Of a stretch of DNA of 64,000 nt, positions 53,426 to 64,000 are shown piece by piece. The DNA is taken from NCBI GenBank assembly GCA_905178155.1, contig CAJINV010000002.1, positions 2,076,922 to 2,140,921 on the forward strand, written 5' to 3'. A program made the position numbers and the translations under genes. Positions within the stretch are counted from its first letter, which is position 1. Each line of letters begins with the position of its first letter. This stretch comes from Amoebophrya sp. A120 (taxonomy: Eukaryota; Sar; Dinophyceae; Syndiniales; Amoebophryaceae). The notes under the pieces were generated by a model. The model saw nothing but the letters and a program-made list of their open reading frames with translations. It did no database searches and was not told the DNA's origin.

Positions 53426-55641
53426 TCATACATGATGGAAGTCCGGGCCTGCATACTGTTGTTCACCAAATGCGTCCCATCCCTGCCTCGCAGCCCCGCT
53501 CTGCAGCGTTCTCCACACCGTGTTGAGCGGGTTCCGCAGCAGCCAGGAGTCCGCATTGGCAACCTTCGGTAGCCGGACCCCATTTTCGGCGAGAAAGGGA
53601 TTTTGAAACTGCTGTAGGCTCCTCATGGCCCGGGGAATGTTGCGGTCCTCCCACAGACCCGGCATGGCCACAATGTTGAAGCCCAACCAGATGTCGAACA
53701 CGTCGTTTAACTCACCGACGGTCTCTGGCATCATGTCTCTTCGCAACCACTCCAGCAGCTCCAGAGGGCTCAAATTGTTTTCAATCAACAGGTTCGTTTT
53801 GGCGGTTAGACTTGCTCCCATGAGTGAGTCCAGGAAGTCTTCCGGGCTTGCCAATAGGGGAGGGACGTCGTGGTCTGCAAGACGAGGGCGGCCAGGATCT
53901 TCATGGTCCGTATTACGACCTGTCTCTGCAATTTGTGGTCCTCCCCTTGCCCGCGATAGTTCTGCGTCCGCCAGTGCCCTTTGGCGTTGCTGTTGCGCGA
54001 GCTGTCGCTTTGTCTCATCCAACTCTTTTTCTGCCGTGTTCTTGAGATGAAGAACTGTGTCTGCTTCACGCGGCCCGCCCCCGGGTCGTGCCATCATCCC
54101 GTCGTTAACTACTTTTTTGAGATTTGCTTCTTTAGCCGCGACCTGCTCCTGTGCCTGCTTTTCCAAAAATACTGCCAAATCTCTCGCCCTGCTGGCACCC
54201 AGGAGGTGCACGCGGCCCGATTTATTTCCTTCCCCTCCTCGAGGCAGCGTGTCCAACCCACATTTTCGGGCGAAACGATACAGATCGTCCATGGCCGCGG
54301 CCATTTTGCTTAGGAATTCCTGGACAATGCCTCGCTTGTGATAGATGTTTACTTTCACCCACTCGCTGAAGGCCAGACCATGTGCCCCGACGTTATGAAA
54401 CTTGTATTGCTCCATGGTCAGCAGTGATTGCAAACCAAGAAATTCGATACTCTTCCGCACTACCTCTGGGACGTTGTCGGCCGGAAAGCCTAACTCCAGG
54501 GCGTCTTGAAGATCTCTATGAAAGCCTAAGGTTGGAAGTCCTCAAAGTGAAAATGATCTGTAATGCAAAAAAAACGACTCCAGTTGGAGCACCATTTGTA
54601 GTCGGCGCATGACAAATTTCCCGGGCACTCAAAACGTGTCTGTCATGCTAGTTAGGCAAAGGGGTGCCGTTCTCTCATGCTAATCAGCAGCCCATTTCTG
54701 AACCCGTAGATGAAGCACAATAGTCGGCCTCCATTGCGTTCTCTGCAATACAGTCTTTTTGGTGTCGCATTTCATGCATCACAACTTATTTCCACTTTGA
54801 GGATTTCCATTCTGAGGGTGTCATAATCTCGCCACGCTTCGTCCTTGTTGATAAATCCGAAAGCCTCTTGCACGATAGTAAGACGCTCCGCTACTGCAGC
54901 TTGTTCCATCTGTAGTTTGTGCTCTTCATCACCCCGGGCGGTTTTTGAAGCACGGCCAGCCGCGCTACCTCCGGAGGTACCCTCGCTCCTAGTACCCGCA
55001 GCAGCGGCCAACGACCCACCTGTAGTTGCCGCTACTTGGGTCCTCGCATCCTGCTCTGGTGCGTCGCGGCGCCTCGGTAGGTTCTCAATGATCCAGCGCA
55101 TGTCCTTCCCAAAGTTCGACGAAAGGGTCGGCGTCTGTCTGCCTCCGCCGTCCACCGCGACCGGGCCGAAGTCGAGCAGATCTACCCCCAGCGGGTCCCG
55201 CACTTCCAGCAGTTGCGCCATATTTATTCCCGCGCAACTGTTTTTACCACCGCCGTCGGGCAGCAGTCGTCTAAACTTGTCCCAGACCTGCTGGATAACG
55301 GGGTAGATATCGGGAAGTTGATGGATAATCTGGCCGGTGGTCGGGTCTCGCGTCTGAAACACCGCTTTTTTGAAGCTTTCGTAGCGCAACTGGTCCGGAC
55401 GCGGAAGTGGTGGCGGCGGCCCGGAGTTCCCCTGCTGCTTTGGACGGAAGATTACGTGGTGGTCCTTGCCCAGTAACAGCTGAATGTCGTGCCCGACCGC
55501 GTTTAAGAAGACCCAGCCCCAGAGCTTAAACAACTCCTGCGGCTCAATCAAGTCGTCAACCAGGTACCTGGGCACAAACTCCTTCTTGTTCTGTGGGAGA
55601 TCCGAGTATCGATGTGTGGAAAAACTACTTGCGAGGTGCAT
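53426..55641 (-). CDS. Hypothetical protein, 633 aa (possible C-terminal half of a larger gene)
   Basis: No family recognised. Exons 55641-54826 and 54516-53426 join as ...AWRDLQDALELG... after introner removal, giving 1,902 nt, exactly 634 codons with the stop. The protein is mostly helical, with a Pro-rich loop, an Ala/Gly/Ser-rich low-complexity region near residue 210 and a Glu/Gln-rich coiled coil near residue 430. The ATG at 55641 lies directly after a CTAG that could be a splice acceptor, and the upstream Walker A gene ends only nine bases away. This may therefore be the downstream part of that gene rather than an independent one. Confidence 0.65.
54517..54825. mobile_element. Introner element E-4 (309 bp)
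   Basis: Diverged family E: left TATGAAAGCCTAAGGTTGGA then CTCAAAGTGAAAAT, right ATTTCCACTTTGAGGATTTC then a diverged end CATA. Perfect target duplication ATCTC (54512-54516, 54826-54830). Confidence 0.88.
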
Positions 55642-55650
55642 CTAGTAAGT

Positions 55651-58202
55651 TCAAAAAAGACCCACACTAGCCATACAACCACGATATATTTTTCTCCTGT
55701 TTACTAAGCGTATCACATGCCTAGTATTTGCATATGCAGATGTCGTAATTGCAGCACCAGCAAGTCGAAGCGTGGCCCTGCAACTGTGCACACTTTTATT
55801 CAACACAAGTAGATCATACAGCTCTACTAGCGATACAAATTTCGATTTTATTATGTTTTCAGTTTTACTACAGAAACAGATGCAGATCCAGATTGTGGAA
55901 AAATAGAGACGCACGGCGTAAGTAGCTCTTGTTACGCGGGATAACTTCACTGCTGGATCCATGCCTGCCATCTCGATAATCCTGTCGGCCAGGGTGCTCT
56001 TACCCGTCCCGGTGTTTCCAAAAACCACGAAAAGCTTGGGCTTTTCCCCGTGCGGGTCTAGTAAGCGTCCCCGACCAGGAGCGGCTGAAGACGCGCCAGA
56101 CGCGGTCGTCGGCGCAGCAGGAGCGTCGGCCCCGACCACCTCCTTGTCTAGCCCCGTCAACTTCTCGATCTCTGCTCGGTAGGCCCGGTATTGGTTAACG
56201 GACAAATGATTGCTTTTTGGAACTTCTTGTGATGCTGACGATGTTGCGCTGGTTGTACTTCTTCTCGCGGTTTGCGGAAGCAAGGATGCCGCTCCTCCTA
56301 GTGTAAAAATCTGCGTCACACACCTCCTTGAGGACCCGGACTGCTCCTCGCTTTTTTTAAGTAATGGAAATAATTGGGGATGCACCCCCAAAACCAACTG
56401 CGAGGGCTCCGACGGAGCGGCCTGCTGGTCCTGGGAACTAGATGTAGAACCTGCTCCAGCTGTCTGCTTTTCTTGCACCAGACTGCTAGTAGTTGAAGCT
56501 GCCTCATCGTCTGCTCCTGCTTGCTGCTGCTGCACTCGTTGTTGTTGCTGGGGTTGCAAGAACGAGCTTACTACAGTAGTGGTGTAGTTCTTGTTTGTTT
56601 CCCCGCGATGAAATTCATATGGATCTTCTTCAACCGCAGGACGTGGACGAGCGGCCTTGTTCCTATTCCTTGTCCCCCCGCCAGCACTTTCTCGTGCGCC
56701 AGGTGAGCTAGGCGCAGTCGCAGGTCTCTCAGTGCTGGTTGTCTCGCTTTTATTCCCAAGTGCCGGGAAATTCTGATCGTCGGTCATGCTCGTGTCCGTA
56801 CGATTTGTGTTGCTGGTACTATCATGTTTCGTCGCCGCGGCTTTGTCCTCGCCGCTTTGCAATCTTGTCAAATCCCTTCCGTCTTTGTCAGCACGACGCT
56901 CCTCGTCACGACTGTCGCCTGTTTTATTTACTGGTGACACCACTTGTTCAGCTCGTCGTCCCTTCTTTTCACCTTCTGTAGGTTCTACTCCACCAAGTTC
57001 ATCTCCTGTATTTCCGTCTTGATCTTGTGGTGTTCTACTTGACGGCGCCGTGGTGCCCAGTGCGGGAAGTAGAACTACATCCTTATCATCAGCAGTTCCA
57101 GTTCCTGCACGACCTGTTGTTGACCCACCAGCACGACGGCAGGCGTTGGTGTCTGTTTGACTTCCGTCGTCTTCTTGAACATCTTTATCTGTTCCTGTAG
57201 CAGCACTAGGACCACCTGCTGTCGAGGACTCCTTCGTAGCGGGAGCAGTGGTTGTTGATATTATCGAGGGCTCCGCCGACGTGGTGGACGAAGCAGAAGA
57301 CGTCTTCGTGTCTTTGCTCTTCGACGAGGCCAAGATGGAAGTCGACGAAGTAGAAGTAGTGCGAATTTCATCTCCATCATCTTGAAGATGCTCCTCATGC
57401 TCATCCTGCAGCTTCCCAGCAACTCCACAACCAATGCGACTTTCCTTGTTTCCAGGGGACGAGCAAATAGACTTTTGGTTTTGCAGCTCCTCAGAGGTTT
57501 TAATACTTGTACCTAGCATTGTTTCTGTTCCCTGGAAAAAAAGCAAGGAGCTAGTATTAACTGCTTGCTCCACCACACCAGAGAAGAAATCCGCCAAATA
57601 CGACCACGTTGCGCCAGAAAGTACGAAATAGCCCTCTCGCTCCGCCAGTCTCCGGGCTTCTTTATGGAAGCGTCAGGATCGAAATCAACAAAATCGAAAT
57701 AATTTGTGATGCATAGAATCGATACCAGTTGGAGCCTCAGTTTCCAAGTGGCGCATGACAAATTTTGGCAGCACCAAAATCCGACCTGTCATGCTGTTTG
57801 GGCAAAGAACACCACTCCTGTCATGCTACTGTGGCAGCATATCGGCTTCCCCTAAACGACTTGCAATCGGTCTCATTTGCGTCCTCCCCAACACAGGCCA
57901 TACGTGCCCTACATTTTATGCATTACAAATTTTTCGATTTTGTCGATTTCGATCCTGACACTCCCATATTCTTCTGCCTTCAAGTATGCCTCGGAAGGGA
58001 CGATCGTCACATCGTCGCCGCCCGAGCGGTCGATGTTCAGTTGTACATGGCGTTGGTCCTGCTGCGGGTGATGCACCCGAACGGCGGTTGTGGGGCGGAG
58101 CTGCTGCACCGTGAAGATGTGCAGGAAGATCATTGTTGTCATTTTCCATCTGGCGGGTACAGAGGAGAGCTGCACGGGCTGCTCCGTCTTCTTCTTCTTC
58201 AT
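55651..58202 (-). CDS. Walker A (P-loop) protein, 746 aa as read
   Basis: Exons 58202-57969 and 57662-55651 join as ...LKAEEARRLAERE... after introner removal, giving 2,241 nt, exactly 747 codons with the stop. The N-terminal 120 residues are compact. Then comes about 450 residues of Ser/Thr/Glu-rich low complexity, and then a nucleotide-binding P-loop VVFGNTGTGKSTLADRI at about residues 620-636. Family knowledge says such a loop binds ATP or GTP phosphates; the class cannot be named, since too little domain follows. The last 95 residues lie in AT-rich DNA, are Cys/hydrophobic-rich and unlike the rest. A GT-AG intron at 55642-55935 would replace them by the next gene, in phase. Confidence 0.6.
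57663..57968. mobile_element. Introner element E-3 (306 bp)
   Basis: Family E ends GTCAGGATCGAAATCAACAA and inverse TTGTCGATTTCGATCCTGAC. Perfect target duplication TTCTT (57658-57662, 57969-57973). It is closely similar to E-1. Confidence 0.93.
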
Positions 58203-59700
58203 TCTGGTCGCAGCAGAACTTCTAACTACGCATTCTATCCGCCTATCGGAACATCAAGTGCTTCACCTTATTTCCGTTCGTCCACCGCGTAGCCGCGACC
58301 TGCCTGCTTGTCTCCTCGACCACCCGTCATGTGCCCACGGAACGAACAGAAGAAATACGGCTTCTCAACCACCAAGCCAACTTCAACTGCTTCGTCTTGC
58401 TATCTCCCGTTCGGTCTTAGGGAGGTGCTTAAGATGAAGCTGCTGCAGCTCCTTCTCGTCTACACAAAAAAAACCAGCAATGGCCTTGGCCTTTCATAGA
58501 AGTGCATAATCCTGACCACCACCAGGTAGGTAATCGTAATCTTATCAAAACGAAAACACGAATAAACAAGGGGAAAACAATAACAATATATCGATCAAAG
58601 TACGGTGATTATCTTGTTCTTCTGTTTGTTCTCAGTCTGATTCGGAAGCAAAATGCTGGGAACTAGTACTCAGATAGTAGATCTTGCTAGAAAAAGGGGG
58701 CACCAACCTGGACGACGAGTTTATTCGTATTCAGCTCTGTTTGGGAATGACAACGATGAGAGATGAAATTCAAACTACGACGTTCTTCTACAACTGTAGA
58801 AAACAAATTCGCCACGATGTACGAAAAGCGCGGGCGCACGAAGAAACTGCGCGGGTCCTCGTGCACGAAGAAAGCCATGCACGACAAAGGGCACTACACA
58901 AAACCGATTTCGCCACGACAGCGACAGCACGAACGAACTTCACAAAAGAACGCAAACACATCATGTTCATCTTCCACACGACGGACATGTTGATGTTAGA
59001 GAAGTAGCCGAAGAACGAACCGAGTATTACTTTGGCGATGATCCACCTACTATCTCACGAGCAGTCGTAACGCAGGAGTGCGCGAGGCCGCAGAGTTGTA
59101 GGGGTCGTGGTACAAACGCGAAAGTGGAGGACCTAGTAGACCGATACAGTGACTCCGTCGATCTTCAAAGTATAGGTGCGCAAATACGTCCACCTCTAGG
59201 GATATTTCTCCATATTTCCGAAAGATGGGACCGCGACCAGCGCAGACGAAGAACCGAAACCTAACAAGAGCCTACCAAAACATACAAGTCGCGAGAACAA
59301 GACAAAGAGCCTTGCTTGTCGGTGCAGATTTAGAGTTCATCTCCACAAGAGCTTGAGCTTTTTCATTCTCTCAGATACAACCAGGAAATCGAAATGCTTA
59401 TACAACTACGAAATGGAAATTTTTTATGGTACAGTAAAGCTGCTTTATTCAAGTGACAAAAATGAATCATCTCACGCGAAAACTTTGACCTTCTTGTTCT
59501 GAATATAAATATTTTACGGTTGACAAACTCAAATCACATAGCAAAAAGATTGTGGGCGAAACTCCTTGCTTCTTCTCCACCTCAAGTTTGTGTTACAAAA
59601 AGAAAACGAAAACTTTTTTGTTTGTCAAGCTCAAGAAGCCCATACGCAAAAAAATAATAAAAAAAATTAGAAAGGGGAAGAAAACAAAACGAAGGTAGAA
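58203..59700. other. Intergenic spacer, no gene seen
   Basis: No supported coding sequence on either strand. The section 58690-58990 is CGA-rich. The section 59380-59700 is AT-rich with short A-tracts. No introner ends were found. Confidence 0.45.
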
Positions 59701-60179
59701 AAACTAGCTCATACAGTGATAAAGCAAAACAACAGCTGATTTTCGTTGCGTTCCTTCCGAGTGTTATCCAGAGCACACACCCAAGCGGCCCGTTGGACCG
59801 CGCCTATTGGGGCTGGGTCAAGCAGGCCGCGCCCAGCTTCCGTAGCGGGGAGCGGCCCACTCCACCACCACCTGGCCCCCAGGGCAAGACCCCCCAGAAC
59901 CCCACCACCGGTGGATGAATGGGGGGAACAGCGCCAGCCCCAGCCCCACTTGCCCCCAAGGGGAAGACAGAAAGCAGACTGAACACAGCCTGCAAAGCAA
60001 GCGCAGCTGCAACCCAAACTCGCAACCACGGGCACGCAGACCGCGTTATTTCCCTGCCCCCCGGTAACCGGGCCTAGAATGAGCGCACGCAGCGCAGAAC
60101 TTTCCATGCCGGAAAATGCTTGAAGCGGTAGCAGCTTCAAGTCAACCCGGATCAGTGGCTGTTACATCCCGAAAAAGCG

Positions 60180-60506
60180 AGGCACTTTCCCAGAAGGGAT
60201 CCACCCTACTCCCACTTAGGGTCCTGTTGACTAACAAACTCCAAAAACCCGCGCGAAAGGGTCTACGCCCTGGACCGGATGAAACAGATGCCCGCAAGGC
60301 AGAAAACCCGGACACGGCCGCTAGCCGACACTGAAAACCCCAGAGGGGAAACGCATAGACACCAAGATAGACACGCACCACGATGGACTCTAAGACCAAA
60401 ATCCCGCGCAAGATATAACGCAGCGAAAGCGCCGATACACCACCCCCTCGTGGCGAGCCGCAAAATGTAGAAAGGATACCTCCGGGGAACAGAAAGCACT
60501 CGAACC
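60180..60506. repeat. Tandem repeat, copy 1 (period about 350 bp)
   Basis: Begins near AGAAGGGATCCACCC and ends near AGAAAGCACTCGA. It matches 60531-60858 with scattered substitutions and small indels. Shared words include AACCCGCGCGAAAGG, TGCCCGCAAGGCA and TAAGACCAAAATCCCGC. Confidence 0.8.
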
Positions 60507-60530
60507 CCCCACATTCCAGCAGCAAGCAAT

Positions 60531-60858
60531 AGGCAATTCCCCAGAAGGGATCCACCCAACTCCCACGTAGTGTCCTCTTGATAAACTTCAAAAACCCGCG
60601 CGAAAGGTTCTGCGCCCTGGACCTGATGAAACAACTGCCCGCAAGGCACAAAATTCGAACACGGCCCCTAGCCGACACGGAAAACCACTGAGGGGAAGCC
60701 CATCGATACCAAGATAGACACAAATGGTGATACACTCTAAGACCAAAATCCCGCAAAAGGAGCATTGTATAGAAAGCGCCGATCCGCCGCCCCCTGGTGG
60801 CGAGCCGCAAAACGTAGAAGGGATTGATACCTCCGGGGAAAAGAAAGCACTCGACCCA
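60531..60858. repeat. Tandem repeat, copy 2
   Basis: Second copy of the 60180-60506 unit. It shares the order of conserved blocks through GTGGCGAGCCGCAAAA and CCTCCGGGGAA. Confidence 0.8.
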
Positions 60859-63800
60859 AGCGAGGTGGCAAGACATACAACACAAGCCCGAAAGCCACTC
60901 CCAAAATGCGAAAAAGGAAGTCCTTCAATGTCAAGAGAAAACACCACTCACCTCCCGTCCCGGGAAAGCCCGCCGGCACGGGCGGAGGAAACTGATGGCG
61001 ATGCGCAAGCTAGCACAAGACCGCGGGCCGGAATTGCGGCAAGCGGCGGCAGGATGGACAATAACAGTCGAAAGTCAAACGCAGGAGGCACTGCCCGCGC
61101 GAACGAACACTGCCCGGCGGCACAGAAGAAAACCGGTAGTAATCCCGCGATACAGAGATAGCGATGACACAAGGAGGGCGAGACAGGGCTAGGAAACATC
61201 GCAGCAGTGCACAACAAGGTCGGACTCCAAAAGTCACAAGCAGACCACCTGCCAGCGATTGGCCCAGGCGCTACGGAGGGCGCGGCCCGGTGCCGGGCGA
61301 ACAGCCGCGCAAGACCAACCTACGCAGAAATGCAGAGGCACAAAACCACCGCGGAACAGGAAAAGAGCTCCACACCTGTATCGAAAATAAAGCAAAAGGC
61401 GAAGCTGCACAGTAGCAACCAGTAACTACCATACCCCATGTGGTCCAGTAGCGAAAAATGAAAAGCAGCCACAGAGGAGCAATCCTCGTCGAGACGCGAC
61501 CCTAGGTGCCCCCTCTGACAAAGGCGAAGCGGGTCCAACAAAGCAGACAAAGCACAGTGCCTGCCCAACGTCCAGAACAGTGGTCCCTCACGGACCCGCC
61601 CAGCAACAGCAGACCCCACTAGCGGGCGCAGCCGGAAACTAGCGAGCCAAGCCCGAGTACGCCAATGCTCTGCAACCAACCAATGCAGCAAACGCCCCTC
61701 CATGCCAGCAAGCAATTCCAAAAACCAACCCTGCCCGGGCCAGATTCCCCAAAATTCCGAAACGCCGTCCGGTGGGGCCCTGGACCTTGAGATCTATCTG
61801 AAAGAAAGAACAAGAGACCTGGGAGCGAAAGCGGACGTGATGTAAAAGAATCAATCGCGGAATCAAAGGCGAACTAGGGCTCCGGGTTCCCGACTGGTGA
61901 AACGAAGAGGCGGGTCCTCCCGGCCTGGGGAAGGACCTAACTAGCTACAGACTCAGAAAGCGAAGAACCTCTGTCCACGAGGTACCCCCAAAACCCGCAC
62001 GAGCGCCCTTCCTCCTCCCGCAACTCAGCTAGAGAACATCTTGAGACAGGCCCGAAAGCCGCCTGCCAGCAAACAACCAGGCGAGTGGCCATTTGCCCCC
62101 GAACGATGGCTACTGCCAAATGGCCCCAAAACCAGAGCCCCCACCTGGGGAAAATCTGATGCCCGTTCCCCGGGTACTGCGGCCATACTAAAGGGAGCAC
62201 GCGCCCCGGGCAAAACAAAATCCACCGTCCTCATGACTGGCACGGCCGGGCGGCCTAGCATAGCCTATAGCGTTAGCGAAACCGTCGACCCCAGGGGGAC
62301 AGTGTAAAACTCCAGAACAAAACCCGTAGCATGCGCTACATATCCACATAGGCGAACAACGCCCGCCGGGCAGGACCTCAGAGATGGCGCAAAAAGCCTC
62401 GGCGACCGGAGTCCGCAACTCGACTCCATTGCTCAACTTGCATTCGCCCCTGCGAGCACTCACTATTACCTACTGACGCGACCATCCGGGCCAAAACCCC
62501 TGTGAAGCTACCGCAGGGAAACTCCTGAACCGGGACAAGGAGACATCGCTGCTGACCCACAGTCCGCCTCCCCGAAAAAGCTAAAAACACGGAAAAGGCG
62601 CCTATAGTTCCCTTCCAGAAAAACTACGCAAGAAAAGGCCACGCGCCGGGTAATCAAAACCTGTTCCAGTGCAGCCTCAAGGCTGGCGCTACAGCCCCCC
62701 AATCATAAGCACCGAGACCCCGCCTCTTAGCAGCCCCACCAGGGACATCCGATTTTCGCCTCTAGGGAAGCAAGGCCAACAAACGCGCCTGAAAATATTG
62801 ACTGCGAAGTGTAGCCGGCGGCAGAGCCAGAGAACCGTCCGCGAGGTAGCCGAGCGGCAGCACCCTACACCAGTAAAACCAGGCTCCCACCGGAGCAGAA
62901 CGCAAGCGCTGTTCTCACGGCAAACACAAAGTCGAGGAGCATGGATAATCCCTGGGCTACATTCCACGTCGCAGAGCAGATCGCAATAACCGTGAACGCA
63001 GCGAAATAGGCTAGAAGGGGAGCGAGAGAGAGCTAGGCAACCCCGGGGGACCTATTGAATTGTGAGACGAATAGCTTAAACAAGGTTCAAATAGGGCGGC
63101 CTGAATTCCCGATCAGGCTCAAGTGTTGCGTGGTCAGCTGTAGAGCACATCGCATCCTAACAGTAGCAGCAATTTCCCCCCGAGAAGTGGCAAACTACTG
63201 CGCTAACGCGAACGGACTAGAACAGCCAAGCACCAAGCTAGCTTCCCACTATGGCAACAAATCCCATGCGATCCAAGAGTAGCAGACTAAACAGACTAAC
63301 GTCAGGACAACGCAAACAGCCTCTCTTCTCGACCACTCCCGGTACGTAGCTATCCTAGCCTAGCCGGCTCGACCAGACAAGCGGGTCATCCGAAACTTCC
63401 AAGAAGTAGCCTCCCTAGGGCACACAGAAAGCCAAAATTTCCCGACCGGTTAACCAAGCCTAAGAATAGCGTCGCACCTCCAACGTGCCCCCAGCGACTG
63501 TCTGGGTGGGAAAATAGCAAGCTACCCGAAACAAACCCAGCCGCTGCAGGTCCGGCAAACTCCAAACGAACACCAAAGAGCAGACCTTCGCTTGTGGAAA
63601 ACTCACTGACGCTGAGCATCGACAAGTGCCCTACTCCTACGGCCAAGGCCCATCCGTTCGTGAGGCTGCAACAACCCCTCCCGGAAGGCAAGGAAAGAAA
63701 TCCGAATATCGGCTGAAAAATACTGCTGTCGATCCAAATCGACCCGGGCTGACCTCGCTAGAAAACCGACGGTCCTCGTAGGAAAATCCAAAACTCAGAG

Positions 63801-64000
63801 GCGAGCACCCAAAAGCCAAGGCGTTGCACGCGCCTGGCGTGACTCCTAACCCTATCATGAGAAAAAAGGGAACCAGAACCACTAGTAGGCCTCTCAGCCA
63901 CTAGGCCCGAGCGAGCGGGAGACCCCCGCGCACGTCTACGCGAAGACGAGTTCCGTACCCCCAGTGCGACCAGCTACCCCGCAAGGGTGCCACGAATAGC

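Larger units (their letters stand above)
59701..64000. other. T-poor gene-free region
   Basis: By eye the plus strand is strongly depleted in T and rich in A, C and G over the whole 4.3 kb, unlike the gene array to the left. Open frames are long on the minus strand only because stop codons need T or A in particular places. None has a domain or the charged low-complexity character of the other genes here. No introner motif was seen. Confidence 0.5.

Noticed and set aside
26-57968. Recurring GCATGACAAAT words as a CRISPR-like or satellite array
   Set aside because: Spacing is irregular, both orientations occur within each element, and every occurrence cluster coincides with an introner with its own ends. 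The host is clearly eukaryotic.
59701-64000. Numerous long minus-strand open frames in the right-hand 4.3 kb
   Set aside because: They follow from the skewed base composition, overlap in several frames at once and encode Gly/Arg/Ser/Cys-rich strings with no domain.
1-64000. Dinoflagellate spliced-leader RNA, tRNA or rRNA genes
   Set aside because: I looked for the conserved spliced-leader sequence and tRNA-like arms while reading and recognised none. A covariance-model scan would be decisive.

Overview
This is a nuclear segment from a eukaryote, most likely a dinoflagellate of the Syndiniales/Amoebophrya kind. The evidence is that every supported gene lies on the minus strand as a long unidirectional array, the proteins are huge and low-complexity, and coding exons are broken by dozens of short elements with terminal inverted repeats and 5-bp target duplications. 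These resemble the introner elements known (from memory) in Amoebophrya and some other dinoflagellates. The taxon is an inference. The element structure is read directly from the sequence.

Layout, left to right, all genes on the minus strand: a coiled-coil gene running off the left edge (1-860); a 1,349-residue protein of unknown function (1147-6519); a likely eIF3 subunit j (7818-8798); a giant IQ-motif repeat protein of about 3,760 residues (9987-23638); a 2,049-residue single-pass membrane protein (24932-34193); a 2,451-residue repeat protein with IQ motifs (35129-46394); an uninterrupted MFS sugar-transporter-like gene (47361-50588); a small Pro/Gly-rich-tailed protein (51620-53315); and two genes at 53426-55641 and 55651-58202, the second with a Walker A motif, which may be one gene. 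From about 59.7 kb to the right edge there is no supported gene. That stretch is visibly poor in T on the plus strand and carries a tandem duplication of about 350 bp.

The main discovery is the introner system. I map 37 short elements (112-435 bp, plus one 1.24-kb composite) in nine terminal-repeat groups. All begin TAT and end ATA. All sit inside coding sequence, and 25 have perfect 5-bp duplications. Removing each element plus one duplication copy restores the reading frame at every join I tested by hand, and the joined exon sets have lengths divisible by three. For the 25 perfect cases no placement of the boundary gives GT-AG or GC-AG, so splicing must be non-canonical.

Two larger insertions of 1.0-1.2 kb also have inverted-repeat ends but are flanked by direct repeats of about 75 bp of coding sequence. 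One element has itself been invaded by a sequence with near-identical 328-bp terminal direct repeats. The transporter gene and the recognisable intergenic spacers contain no introner.
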